Source: Sphingobacterium composti (GTDB lineage Bacteria; Bacteroidota; Bacteroidia; Sphingobacteriales; Sphingobacteriaceae). From it: a stretch of 64,000 nucleotides of DNA. The notes under the pieces are model-generated. The model made no database searches. It was given only the letters and a program-made list of their open reading frames with translations, and was not told where the DNA came from. A program made the translations under genes and the position numbers. The stretch lies in assembly GCF_009829075.1 (NCBI RefSeq), contig NZ_WUQZ01000003.1:213280-277279 (forward strand). The letters run 5' to 3'. Shown here piece after piece: positions 50,422 to 60,155 of this stretch (positions within the stretch are counted from its first letter, which is position 1; every line of letters begins with the position of its first letter).

Positions 50422-50925
50422 ATAGTATTAAATGTAAGATATGATATAAGATTTAAGCTTACATTGTGGTTTAGGTTTCGAACCGTTAGTTATTAGCTAA
50501 CACAAAGAGATTATTTTTTAGCCATCTCTTTGTGTTTATTAATATAATATAAAAAATATAACACCTAGCAGTGAAACAATCTAATGTTTATTATCTAGAT
50601 TTTGCGTAGTCAGATAATTAGAAATGTGTTTTAATTATCTAATTCAATATTATAACTAGTTGTGCGAGTAAATTCTTAATTTTATTATCGATTCTTATCG
50701 AAGAAAATACTAAGATCTTAAAGAGTTGATGAAAAATTATCCTATCTCCAGAGATTGGATATTGATAAAGGAATAGAAGAAATTCACTACTCATCCCATC
50801 TAAATTCCATAATTTATTTTTCCTCTTTGATGCCAAAAAAGGTTCTAACACATGCATAAAATGAGGATATATATATTCTTATATATTTTTATATATTTGT
50901 CGAAATTGTAATAAATCCTAGAAAA
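50422..50925. other. Intergenic region before the second ECF sigma gene
   Basis: About 500 bp without a supported gene. It holds a 13-bp perfect hairpin (50499-50511 with 50524-50536, aacacaaagagat arms) lacking a T-run, and an A/T-rich promoter-like stretch with repeated tatatat near 50866-50895 before the sigma gene. A 72-codon minus-strand frame at 50639-50857 has no recognisable features and is not called. Confidence 0.5.
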
Positions 50926-51519
50926 ATGAATAAGCTCACATCACTTTCTGATCAGCAGCTAATAGAAATATGGCCAAAAGAAAATGATATGGTATTTGCT
51001 GAAATTTATAACAGATACTGGGATAAACTCCTCGCGGTTGCTTATAACCGACTAGGAGATTTATTTGATGCTGAAGAGTGTGTCCAAGATGTATTTTGTA
51101 AATTTTGGGGCCTTCGTAATAAATTTGAGCTCACAAGCGGAAACCTTAACAATTATTTATCTCGATCCATCCGAAATCAAGTCTTCACTGTATTATACGC
51201 AAGAAATCGTCAAAAGCAAAATGATGATAAACTTCCTGTAGTAGAAGATATTAATATTTACACTCCGGAAAAACATTTAATTATTCAAGAGCTTAATAGA
51301 CAGTTCGACCTGGCAATAAACGCTTTGCCTACTCAATGCAGAATAGTATTCTTACTAAAAAGAGAGGAAGGCCTATCCATAAACGAAATTGCAGAAAAAC
51401 TAGATATATCTGCTAATACCGTTAAATCCCACCTTAAAAAAGCAAACCGCGATATTCGAAACAATACAGAACTGTTAACAATTATAGTTATATATTTTAC
51501 TTTGCTTCAAAATAAATAA
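50926..51519 (+). CDS. ECF-family RNA polymerase sigma factor
   Basis: A 197-residue ECF sigma factor: region 2 with FAEIYNRYWDKLLAVAYNRL and DAEECVQDVFCKFWGLR, region 4 with LPTQCRIVFLLKREEGLSIN and EIAEKLDISANTVKSHLKKA. It begins the second FecR/SusCD locus. The C-terminal hydrophobic TIIVIYFTLLQNK is short and also seen in other SusCD-linked sigma factors; it might touch the membrane near FecR. Confidence 0.94.
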   Translation: MNKLTSLSDQQLIEIWPKENDMVFAEIYNRYWDKLLAVAYNRLGDLFDAEECVQDVFCKFWGLRNKFELTSGNLNNYLSRSIRNQVFTVLYARNRQKQNDDKLPVVEDINIYTPEKHLIIQELNRQFDLAINALPTQCRIVFLLKREEGLSINEIAEKLDISANTVKSHLKKANRDIRNNTELLTIIVIYFTLLQNK

Positions 51520-51582
51520 TTTTTTCATTTGCACTCACCCCAACTTTAAGATTTTCAGTCTTTATAAATAGAGGGCAAGAAG

Positions 51583-52740
51583 ATGCATATGGATAACAAA
51601 CAAAAAATTGAAGAGTTAGTAAATAAGTTCAATTCTGGAGAGATTAGCTCCAAGGAATATCAGGAATTATTATCCTGGTATAATTCTTTCGATGATACTT
51701 CAGTATTAATTTCCGTAATGGAGGAAAACTCCACAGAGGCACTTAAATCGAAAATATTTAATCGCATTAAAGATAAGACATACCCTAAAATTAAGTCAAA
51801 ACAAACAATTTTCGAAAAAAGAAAATCTACACTAGTAAGATTAAGATGGGTAGCTTGTACCGCAATAGCTGCAACCGTTCTATTAAATATCGGATTTTGG
51901 TTATTCACCAAACAGGCAAAACAAAATTTATATTTAGCTACACCGCAGCAAATAGAACAACTAATACCAGCAGGAGGCAACAAAGCAAAATTAATATTAT
52001 CAAATGGAAAAGAGATTGACCTTGACCAAAATGAAGGAGAGATCATTATTGGTGATAATATAACCTATTCTTCAGGCGAGCTGATAACTACAGAGCAAAA
52101 CAACCAAATAATTACCCTAGAGGTTCCTAAAGGAGGAAAGTATCAAGTAACACTTCCCGATGGAAGTCAAGTGTGGCTAAATTCCGGTTCAAAATTAACC
52201 TATCCCAGCTCCTTTGCTCCGGGCCAGTCACGCATAGTAAAGCTACAAGGAGAAGCATATTTTAAAGTTAATAAATTGCTTACTCAAGCGGGCGAACGCA
52301 TTCCTTTTATTGTTCGAAGCGATAGACAAAATATTAAGGTACTTGGAACAGAATTTAATATCTCTGATTATCAGGAATTCACTTATTCTCATACAACTCT
52401 TGTAGAGGGTAAGGTATCGGTAGGAGCTTCCATGCTCTTACCTTCAGAGCAATATATAATTCAGGGAGGTAAATCAGCTATAAGACATGTGAATCCTTCC
52501 AGCTACTATGCATGGAAAGAAGGGAAATTTGATTTTGACGATAAACCATTGTCGACTATTCTAGACGAAATAAGTTTATGGTACGATATAAAAGTCGTTT
52601 ACGAAAATAAAATACCTCAAGTAGAACTTTCCGGTCAAGCCTATCGCCAGAATAACTTTAATCTTATTTTAAGGCTATTAGAGGTCGCAAAGGTAGAATA
52701 TAAACTAGATCTAACTAAACGAGAATTAATTATAAAATAA
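51583..52740 (+). CDS. FecR-family anti-sigma factor
   Basis: A 385-residue protein with the FecR layout: acidic N-terminal anti-sigma region, one membrane helix at about 87-108 (VACTAIAATVLLNIGFWLF), FecR domain (EVPKGGKYQVTLPDGSQVWL, VKLQGEAYFKVNK, FIVRSDRQNIKVLGTEFNIS) and a C-terminal DUF4974 domain (FDFDDKPLSTILDEISLWYD). An ATG at 51589 (MDNKQK) is an alternative start. It controls the upstream ECF factor in response to the downstream SusC. Confidence 0.94.
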   Translation: MHMDNKQKIEELVNKFNSGEISSKEYQELLSWYNSFDDTSVLISVMEENSTEALKSKIFNRIKDKTYPKIKSKQTIFEKRKSTLVRLRWVACTAIAATVLLNIGFWLFTKQAKQNLYLATPQQIEQLIPAGGNKAKLILSNGKEIDLDQNEGEIIIGDNITYSSGELITTEQNNQIITLEVPKGGKYQVTLPDGSQVWLNSGSKLTYPSSFAPGQSRIVKLQGEAYFKVNKLLTQAGERIPFIVRSDRQNIKVLGTEFNISDYQEFTYSHTTLVEGKVSVGASMLLPSEQYIIQGGKSAIRHVNPSSYYAWKEGKFDFDDKPLSTILDEISLWYDIKVVYENKIPQVELSGQAYRQNNFNLILRLLEVAKVEYKLDLTKRELIIK

Positions 52741-52814
52741 ATATATGAAAACTAAAAATACTCCCCCTTAGATTCTGTGATGAATACTAATCCTAAAAGA
52801 ATTAAACCTAATCC

Positions 52815-55800
52815 ATGTATCAATTTAATAAAATGATAAGAAATAATCTCTGCTTAATGATATCGCTTTACATATTATTTTCAAGCGATATTCTACTAGC
52901 ACAAAAAATTACTTTTAAAGGGGAAAATATTCCACTTCAATCAGCTTTGGATGCTATTAGAAGCCAAACAGATTTTACTGTTTTTGGACAAAAAAAACAT
53001 CTTGAACAAGCCCGACGCATTAGCATAAACGCCAATACAATGGAGCTGAAAGATTTCTTAAGGGAAATATGTAAATACGAACCGTTCAACTTTACTATAG
53101 AAGACAAAGTTATTGCCTTATCTAAAATAGAACGATCTTCAGTACCATATGCCAACAAAAGCTCCAGTCTTGATCAGCATACTCTCCTTGGTCAGGTCCT
53201 AAGAAAAGACAACAAGAAACCTTTAACAAATGCTACTGTAAAAATTAAAGGAACATCACAATCTGCAACTACCAATTCCGATGGTTATTTTGCTATTACA
53301 TTTAAAAATGAAAATTCACCAGTGACACTGCTCATAAGCTATTTGGGTATGAAAGAGCTGGAACTAAAAGGACTATTTAACCAGACTGATCCTATCATCG
53401 CTTTACTTGAGGAAAATCAAGAGACTATAGAAGATGTAGTGGTTACTGGAATATTCACTCGTAGCAAAGAAAGTTTTTCTGGAGCATCAGCAAGCTATTC
53501 CGCCGAGCAACTTAAAATGGTAAGTGGAACAAATGTTCTTCAAAGTTTAAACATATTAGATCCATCTTTTAAAATAGTTCAAAACAGCCAGTTTGGTTCT
53601 GATCCTAACCAGGCATTAAATATTGAAATTCGCGGAAAGACAAGTGTCGCGGGCTTAGAAGATGCCTATGGATCTAATCCCAACCAACCATTATTTATTA
53701 TGGACGGCTTTGAGACCACTATGGAACGAATTAGGGATATAAGCATGGATAGAGTAGGATCTATCACTATTTTAAAAGATGCTACAGCGACTTCTATGTA
53801 CGGATCAAAAGGTGCCAATGGGGTAGTTGTTTTAGAAACAATAAAACCCAAACCCGGAAAGCTGGGCATTAGTTATAACCTTAGATCCAATATTCAGGTG
53901 GCTGACCTTACCGATTATAATTTGATGAATGCCCAGGAGAAATTGCAATTTGAACTTCTCTCGGGATATTACGGAGGTCTTGATGAAAATGGTCATATAA
54001 ATAACAACTCCCAAAATAATGAAGACCTATATTTCCAGAGGCTCAAAGAAGTAGCACGTGGTGTAGACAGCTATTGGATGAACGAGCCGCTGCGAACAGG
54101 CGTAAGCCAATCCCATGATCTAGGAATTTTTGGTGGTTCTGAATCTTTCCAATATAATGTGGGGCTAACAAAGACTATTAACCAAGGGGTCATGGATAAA
54201 TCAGGTAATATCATTACTGATGGCAACGTAAGCATTACTTATAGAAATGGAAACTTTTCATTCAATAATATGCTTAATGTTAGAGCTATAAACTCCACAA
54301 ATGCACCTGTTGCATTTTCAAAGTTTGTTCAATCAAATCCATATTTCAGAAAATACAATGAACATGGACAGGTAGATAAGCTATTTGCTACAGCAGAAGA
54401 AAACACCGGACTTTACAACCCTTTATATGATTACCATAACAATAACATCGATGAAAATGATAACCAAGAAATAATAAACAATTTCAATATGGACTGGGCC
54501 ATTATGCCAGGATTAAATTTTCGAATAAATTTAGGAATTACACAAACTCGTAATCAATACTTCCGCTTTCGCTCCCCTTTAAATACAGAATTTATTTCCC
54601 AAAGCATGGAACATCGAGGGGCCTTTAGAGAAAAAAATGAAAAATTATCAAAATTTAATTCCTTGGCAACGCTAACCTATGGTAAAAATTGGAATAAGCA
54701 ATTTTTAAACTTAGTAGCGGGAGCCTCATTAAATAATTCTCGGACTAACTACGCTCAATTTGATGTTGAAGGTTTTTTAGACGATAAAATTATAAACCCA
54801 TCTTTAGCGTTTAACTATGCAAGTGGTGCTCTACCAAGCTATTTAGATTTAAAGCGAAGAGAGGCCGGTTTCTTATTAAACACAAATTATGGTTACAATA
54901 ACCGTTATATATTTGATGGAAATATTCGCTTGGATGGTTCCTCTATTTATGGGACAAACAAAAATACAACAGCGATTTGGAGTGTGGGAGGATATTGGAA
55001 TATCTCTAGAGAAGGGTTCATGAATAAAACTAAGAGCTGGCTAGAAAGTCTTCGAGTAAGAGCATCTTACGGAAATTTAGGAAACCAGAATTTCAACGAT
55101 TATATATCCCTTCAGATTTATCAGTATAGTAAAGCAGCAAGTAATCCATTTGGGCCAGGAGTTATAATAGACAATTTTGGTAATCAGAACTTACGTTGGC
55201 AAAAAACATTAAATCAGAATTATGGACTTGATTTAGTAAGTCAGGGCGATAGACTTAGATTTACCCTTAATCATTATATTAAAAATACAGATCCATTATT
55301 AGTATATATCACCACCCCAGCCTCATCAGGCCGAACGCAGTTTATTCAGAACCTAGGTATCCTTGAAACCAGCGGATGGGAGGCAGATATTAATATGTCG
55401 GTAATCCAAAATTCAAATTTGTCTTGGAGAATTGCTGCAATTATCGCCAACAACCGATCGGAATATAAAAATATTGGTAATTCATTAAAAGAGTATAACC
55501 AAACTAACAGATCAAAAAACCTTCAACGCTTTTATGATGGAGCGAGCCCAGACGATCTTTGGGCGGTACGTTCATTAGGTATTGATCCTGCATCAGGACG
55601 AGAAATGTTTCAGAAAATAAATGATCAGGAAACTTTCGTTCATGATTACGCAGATGAGGTCAACTTAGGAAGTGCTAGAGCCAAATATGATGGTAACCTA
55701 TCTACTTCATTATATTATAAGGGTTTTCAGTTTTTTGCATCTTTTAGATACCAGCTTGGTGGAAAAGCATTTATGACGACCTTATTTGATAAGGTAGAAA

Positions 55801-56141
55801 ACATCTCTTCAACAGCAGTAATAAATAATCAGGATAAGAGGGCCCTGTACGATAGATGGCAAAATCCTGGAGATATAGCGTACTTTAAAAGTATTGCTCA
55901 AACCAACGCTACACCTATGTCATCTCGTTTTATTCAAGATAATGACGTTTTCACCCTGCAGTCTGTAAGTTTAATTTATGAAACCAAAGATTTAAAATTC
56001 TTGCAAAGAATTAAGGGTAAATCATTACGTTTTGGTATCAACTCCAACGATCTTCTTTATTTATCAACGATTAAAAATGAAAGAGGTATAGATTACCCTT
56101 TTGCCCGTGATATTACATTTAATCTAGGTCTAAGCTTCTAA
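52815..56141 (+). CDS. SusC/RagA-type TonB-dependent transporter with STN domain
   Basis: A 1108-residue outer-membrane importer. Signal ends near LLAQ; STN domain (ITFKGENIPLQSALDAIRSQ), carboxypeptidase-like domain (LLGQVLRKDNKKPLTNATVK), plug with IEIRGKTSVAG, LFIMDGFETTMERIRDISMD and TILKDATATSMYGSKGANGV, then a barrel ending in TFNLGLSF, the usual aromatic-last strand. The STN domain fits signalling to the adjacent FecR. It pairs with the SusD lipoprotein starting 14 bp later. No glycoside hydrolase is nearby, so the ligand may not be a glycan. Confidence 0.94.
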   Translation: MYQFNKMIRNNLCLMISLYILFSSDILLAQKITFKGENIPLQSALDAIRSQTDFTVFGQKKHLEQARRISINANTMELKDFLREICKYEPFNFTIEDKVIALSKIERSSVPYANKSSSLDQHTLLGQVLRKDNKKPLTNATVKIKGTSQSATTNSDGYFAITFKNENSPVTLLISYLGMKELELKGLFNQTDPIIALLEENQETIEDVVVTGIFTRSKESFSGASASYSAEQLKMVSGTNVLQSLNILDPSFKIVQNSQFGSDPNQALNIEIRGKTSVAGLEDAYGSNPNQPLFIMDGFETTMERIRDISMDRVGSITILKDATATSMYGSKGANGVVVLETIKPKPGKLGISYNLRSNIQVADLTDYNLMNAQEKLQFELLSGYYGGLDENGHINNNSQNNEDLYFQRLKEVARGVDSYWMNEPLRTGVSQSHDLGIFGGSESFQYNVGLTKTINQGVMDKSGNIITDGNVSITYRNGNFSFNNMLNVRAINSTNAPVAFSKFVQSNPYFRKYNEHGQVDKLFATAEENTGLYNPLYDYHNNNIDENDNQEIINNFNMDWAIMPGLNFRINLGITQTRNQYFRFRSPLNTEFISQSMEHRGAFREKNEKLSKFNSLATLTYGKNWNKQFLNLVAGASLNNSRTNYAQFDVEGFLDDKIINPSLAFNYASGALPSYLDLKRREAGFLLNTNYGYNNRYIFDGNIRLDGSSIYGTNKNTTAIWSVGGYWNISREGFMNKTKSWLESLRVRASYGNLGNQNFNDYISLQIYQYSKAASNPFGPGVIIDNFGNQNLRWQKTLNQNYGLDLVSQGDRLRFTLNHYIKNTDPLLVYITTPASSGRTQFIQNLGILETSGWEADINMSVIQNSNLSWRIAAIIANNRSEYKNIGNSLKEYNQTNRSKNLQRFYDGASPDDLWAVRSLGIDPASGREMFQKINDQETFVHDYADEVNLGSARAKYDGNLSTSLYYKGFQFFASFRYQLGGKAFMTTLFDKVENISSTAVINNQDKRALYDRWQNPGDIAYFKSIAQTNATPMSSRFIQDNDVFTLQSVSLIYETKDLKFLQRIKGKSLRFGINSNDLLYLSTIKNERGIDYPFARDITFNLGLSF

Positions 56142-56154
56142 AGAAATACGAATT

Positions 56155-57618
56155 ATGAATTTTAAACATCAAATATTTATTGGTTTCCTCTTGCTTTTTT
56201 GCTCTTGTCAAAAATGGCTGAATGTTACCCCTTCGGATCAATTCTCCGCAGAGGATTTATACAGCAGCCAGGAGGGATACATAAAAGCACTAAATGGCAT
56301 CTATCTTGAAATGACAGATAAAGCCTCATATGGTGAATACTTAAGTTGTGGTCCAATTGATGTTCTTGCTCATTATTATCATATTAATCCAAGAACACAT
56401 AATCATAAATATAATACCATCACAGAATTCAAATATGAAGAGGCTGCTAACAAAGAAATATTTTCAAATATTTGGTTAAAAAGCTACTCGCTTATTGCTA
56501 ATTGTAATGTGCTGTTAGAAAAAATGCCACAAGAATCCAACGGTATATTAAAAGAGCCTTTTTATAGCACAATCAAGGGTGAAGCTTTAGCTCTTCGAGC
56601 ATATTTTCATTTCGATATGCTTCGTTTATTTGGTCCTATGTACAATAAAGATATTAGTGACAAAGCTATTCTTCCCTATGCACTAAATTCTGTAGATCAA
56701 GTTCAACCCTTAGTTAGCTATCAACAGTATCTTGACTACCTTCTCAAGGATTTGAACAGCGCCATTGAATTATTGGAAAATGATCCTATTCGCATCCAAG
56801 GTGTAAGAAATCAAGAGAGTCCAAACGGAGATAACTTCTTGTATTTCAGACAATATAGAATGAATTATTTTGCTATGAAAAGTATTCTGGCAAGAGTATA
56901 TCTCTATAAAAAAGATAATCAAAAAGCATATGAGATTGCCAAAGATATCATTCAAGAGGCGAAATTTAATACTGATATTTTTCCTTTTGTTACTAAGGCT
57001 GCAGCGACAAGCACTACTTCAGCTGATAGAGTGTTTTCCACAGAGGTCATATTTTCACTATATCACACTAAAAAAATAGTCCTTTTTAATGATTTATTTA
57101 GTTCTATCCTGCCGAGCACACAAAAATTATCCTTTAACCTAGATAATACCTCGTTCGCTCGCGTCACGGAATTATATGATGATGAGAATGATTATAGAAG
57201 GGCTATATGGCAGTTAAGGACAGATAATAGCCAAACATCACTTACAAATGTGAAATATGAATTTAATTCTACTGCACCAAGTAGCTTCATGTTACCCTTA
57301 ATAAGAATATCGGAGCTGTATTTAATTCTAGCCGAAACATCTCTTTCTTTAAGCGAAGCAACAGATTATCTGAATATTGTACGATCGAGTAGAAATGCCG
57401 TTAATTTATATCCAACAAATATCGAAGGGTTAAATAGCGCTATAAATAAAGAATATAGAAAAGAATTTATTGGCGAAGGGCAGATGTTTTTCTTTCTTAA
57501 ACGCACAGAATCAACCACCTTGCCTCAAACAGATCAATTAACAGGAACTGCAAATATGTTTTTAAACGACTATTTAGTTCCTCTTCCAGATAATGAAATT
57601 AGTATACGTAATCAATAA
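56155..57618 (+). CDS. SusD/RagB-family lipoprotein
   Basis: A 487-residue outer-membrane lipoprotein (lipobox LFCSCQKWLNVTPSDQ). The SusD core has ALALRAYFHFDMLRLFGPMY, the conserved hydrophobic loop, and repeated TPR-like helices such as ILARVYLYKKDNQKAYEIAK. The RagB end has NKEYRKEFIGEGQMFFFLKR. The length is shorter than average, as in SusD proteins of DUF4843/PKD-type loci. Confidence 0.93.
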   Translation: MNFKHQIFIGFLLLFCSCQKWLNVTPSDQFSAEDLYSSQEGYIKALNGIYLEMTDKASYGEYLSCGPIDVLAHYYHINPRTHNHKYNTITEFKYEEAANKEIFSNIWLKSYSLIANCNVLLEKMPQESNGILKEPFYSTIKGEALALRAYFHFDMLRLFGPMYNKDISDKAILPYALNSVDQVQPLVSYQQYLDYLLKDLNSAIELLENDPIRIQGVRNQESPNGDNFLYFRQYRMNYFAMKSILARVYLYKKDNQKAYEIAKDIIQEAKFNTDIFPFVTKAAATSTTSADRVFSTEVIFSLYHTKKIVLFNDLFSSILPSTQKLSFNLDNTSFARVTELYDDENDYRRAIWQLRTDNSQTSLTNVKYEFNSTAPSSFMLPLIRISELYLILAETSLSLSEATDYLNIVRSSRNAVNLYPTNIEGLNSAINKEYRKEFIGEGQMFFFLKRTESTTLPQTDQLTGTANMFLNDYLVPLPDNEISIRNQ

Positions 57619-57629
57619 AAATTGCTCCA

Positions 57630-58472
57630 ATGAAAACTAAAATCATATTAATCGTACTTTGTATTCAGACAGTTCTCAATAGTTGCCAAAAAGAGTACTT
57701 CAACTATTCAGGTCCGCAAGGGGTATACTTTGGAGTAAGATATGGGGGAGAACTACAAGATAAAGATGGCCCTTTTCAACCGGAATCGTATGTTGAATTT
57801 ATAAAACTTGGTACCGATAGTTATACTTGTAACCTACCCATTATGCTAGTAGGGGAGGTGAAAGACTATGACCGAAAATTTAAAATACTCATCGATCAAG
57901 ACTCTACGACACTAGAGCAGGGACTACATTATAAACCTATTGAAGATCTCTATATACTTAAAGCTGGAGAGCACAGTTCCATTGTTGCAATAGATTTTTT
58001 CGCCCAAACAGATTTAAACGACCAGCAAAAGAGATTGACTCTTAAAATTATTGCCACCGAAGATCTTGTGCCAGCATTTAGAAACTGGGAACCTCCAGTG
58101 GATATTACAGGATCCAACCCAGCCAAGAAGTTTGACGCCAGTAAACATACCATTTATGTTAACAATATGATGGTAAAGCCTAGTCAATGGTTAGGATCTG
58201 TATTAGCTAATGGAGAAGAATTTAATTCATTAGGTGCATTCTCCAGAAAAAAAATGGAATTTATAACCGAACAATTGGGCATTACTTATAGCGAGTTTTC
58301 TAACGATAAAACCATGTCTTTTTTAAGAATGGGGTTAATTGGAAGTCAGATGTCTAGAATTTTAATTGCACGTTTTGAGGCAGGAAATCCTGTGTTAGAA
58401 GATGATGGGAGGTTAATGTACTTTCAAGGTGTGCCATGGAAAAGCTATATAGGAGTAGCATATAAACCTTAA
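57630..58472 (+). CDS. DUF4843 lipoprotein
   Basis: A 280-residue lipoprotein (lipobox VLNSCQKEYFNY). The DUF4843 fold is suggested by VYFGVRYGG, DYDRKFKILIDQDSTTLEQG and HYKPIEDLYILKAGEHSSIV, with a WLGSVLANGEEF region downstream. It is a common partner of SusCD systems with a PKD-like lipoprotein and probably sits on the outer surface near the transporter. Biochemical function unknown. Confidence 0.85.
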   Translation: MKTKIILIVLCIQTVLNSCQKEYFNYSGPQGVYFGVRYGGELQDKDGPFQPESYVEFIKLGTDSYTCNLPIMLVGEVKDYDRKFKILIDQDSTTLEQGLHYKPIEDLYILKAGEHSSIVAIDFFAQTDLNDQQKRLTLKIIATEDLVPAFRNWEPPVDITGSNPAKKFDASKHTIYVNNMMVKPSQWLGSVLANGEEFNSLGAFSRKKMEFITEQLGITYSEFSNDKTMSFLRMGLIGSQMSRILIARFEAGNPVLEDDGRLMYFQGVPWKSYIGVAYKP

Positions 58473-58500
58473 TTTTTAATTTACTTAACTAGATATAGTA

Positions 58501-60063
58501 ATGATAGTAATATATAATAAAATCTTCACCTTATTGGGCCTTACATTATTTCTTGGGTTAATAATCAGCTGCTCCAAAGATTTAGGAAATTATAAATACA
58601 AAGAGATTAATGAGTTAGAAATAATAAACTTAAAAGATCAATATGCAGCGATTGCAGACTTTGATACGCTGCGAATCAGCCCGGAGTTCACCTCTAATAT
58701 GAATATTCATCATGCAGAAAGATATGAATATCGCTGGGTAATAAAAACAGGAGCATTTGGAGCCGATACTATCGGAAATGATCTGCAGCTTAATTATCAG
58801 GTTAAACAGAGCATCGGTAACTATACCATGCAACTACGCATAAAAGATAAACAAACCGGTGTAGTATTTATAAAAACTTCTACCCTGCGTGTTTCCACCC
58901 CTTACACTCGAGGAATTCTTCTTACAGGGGAAACTCCAGAAGGAAATACCGAAGCTGAAATGCTATCCATGATTGGTGATACGCTCCATATTAAAGAATT
59001 AATAAAAAATAGTGGAATTATAGATCCTGTAAATGGTCCTATTAAATTTTTATATTCTGGAGGATATGACGAGACACATAAGCTTGTATGGTTTTTAAGT
59101 AAGGAACAATCATATTATCTGGATCGAAAAACAATGAAATACTCATCAGGTAGTGTACTTTCTAATTTTCTTTTACCTACAGATCCTATAGATGTGAGCA
59201 AAGAGTTTGCGGTAGATATAGCTCCGCAAATAAAAAATATTGATGGAGGGGTTGGAAATGACTTCAGTAAAGTTATTCTTACTACTTCTGGAAACATATA
59301 TTCTGCTTATACCATATTGGGAGCAGGTTATTTTTTAAATCCCATTAATAAAATAGCCTCTAAACCAGATGAGTTAATACCAGCTGGACCTTTTTTAATG
59401 TATCCAATAAATAATATGTCTTCCGTGTTGTGGATAGATACAAGGGATAATAAGTTTATGTATCTACCAGCCTTATTAGGAATGGATTACTCCGTATATC
59501 CTACAGATAGGGATGGTGACGTATTTTCATGGGATCTTGGGAAGAATAACAAGAAGGTTATATACGCAGAGAACACGGTAAACAGCGACGGTGGATTCAC
59601 TAGTGGTAATTCCTTTGCTGTAATACGAACAAGTGATAACACACATAACATATATAAATTTAATGTTTCAGGAAGCAGTCCTACTAAACTTGCCAATTAT
59701 ACAGTTAAGTCTATTGCTCAACACTTTGATAAAGCTGACCAGTACGCCTTTGCTTCTAATAGAACAGTAGTTTTCTATACTTTCCAAAATAGATTATATG
59801 CCTACGATTATAATCCTGGTAATGAAAGATTATATGAAATCCCCCAATTTCAAGGTAAAAAAGTAACTATGATTAAATTTGATACCCAGCAACAGCCTAC
59901 AATAAATTCATTATACGTAGCAAGTTATGATCAAGCCTCAGGAGGTACACTTCAGCGCTTTAATATTGAAAACAATCCAAATACAATTAATTTGATCCCT
60001 GTACCTAATGCCCAGTGGAGCGGTTTACTTAAAATCCAAAACATGAATTGGAAACCTGAATAA
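58501..60063 (+). CDS. PKD-like family lipoprotein
   Basis: A 520-residue lipoprotein (lipobox LIISCSKDLGNYKYKE). It begins with a PKD-like region (YRWVIKTG, DLQLNYQVKQSIGNYTMQLR) and continues with a repetitive beta-rich domain that may be a propeller (ILLTGETPEGNTEAEMLSMI, NTHNIYKFNVSG, YAFASNRTVVFYTFQNRLYA). Usually found with SusCD and DUF4843 genes as here; assumed to be an accessory binding protein on the outer membrane. An inverted repeat follows the stop. Confidence 0.85.
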   Translation: MIVIYNKIFTLLGLTLFLGLIISCSKDLGNYKYKEINELEIINLKDQYAAIADFDTLRISPEFTSNMNIHHAERYEYRWVIKTGAFGADTIGNDLQLNYQVKQSIGNYTMQLRIKDKQTGVVFIKTSTLRVSTPYTRGILLTGETPEGNTEAEMLSMIGDTLHIKELIKNSGIIDPVNGPIKFLYSGGYDETHKLVWFLSKEQSYYLDRKTMKYSSGSVLSNFLLPTDPIDVSKEFAVDIAPQIKNIDGGVGNDFSKVILTTSGNIYSAYTILGAGYFLNPINKIASKPDELIPAGPFLMYPINNMSSVLWIDTRDNKFMYLPALLGMDYSVYPTDRDGDVFSWDLGKNNKKVIYAENTVNSDGGFTSGNSFAVIRTSDNTHNIYKFNVSGSSPTKLANYTVKSIAQHFDKADQYAFASNRTVVFYTFQNRLYAYDYNPGNERLYEIPQFQGKKVTMIKFDTQQQPTINSLYVASYDQASGGTLQRFNIENNPNTINLIPVPNAQWSGLLKIQNMNWKPE

Positions 60064-60076
60064 TAGGTCAAATTAA

Positions 60077-60108
60077 ATAATCATGGAAAATACTTTTTCC
60101 ATGATTAT
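60077..60108 (+). terminator. Hairpin between PKD-like and TlpA-like genes
   Basis: A perfect 14-bp stem (ataatcatggaaaa / ttttccatgattat) with tetraloop tact, 14 bp past the stop codon. No T-run follows, so partial termination or RNA protection is possible. Confidence 0.6.
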
Positions 60109-60155
60109 CCTGCACTCTCTAATAAATTATTATCATATTTTAATACTATCTATTC

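Noticed and set aside
50499..50536. 13-bp hairpin as a second terminator for the first SusCD locus
   Set aside because: Perfect stem, but no T-run, and a strong terminator already lies about 80 bp upstream.
50639..50857. 72-codon minus-strand reading frame in the intergenic region before the second ECF sigma gene
   Set aside because: No signal, domain or start context; composition fits AT-rich intergenic DNA.
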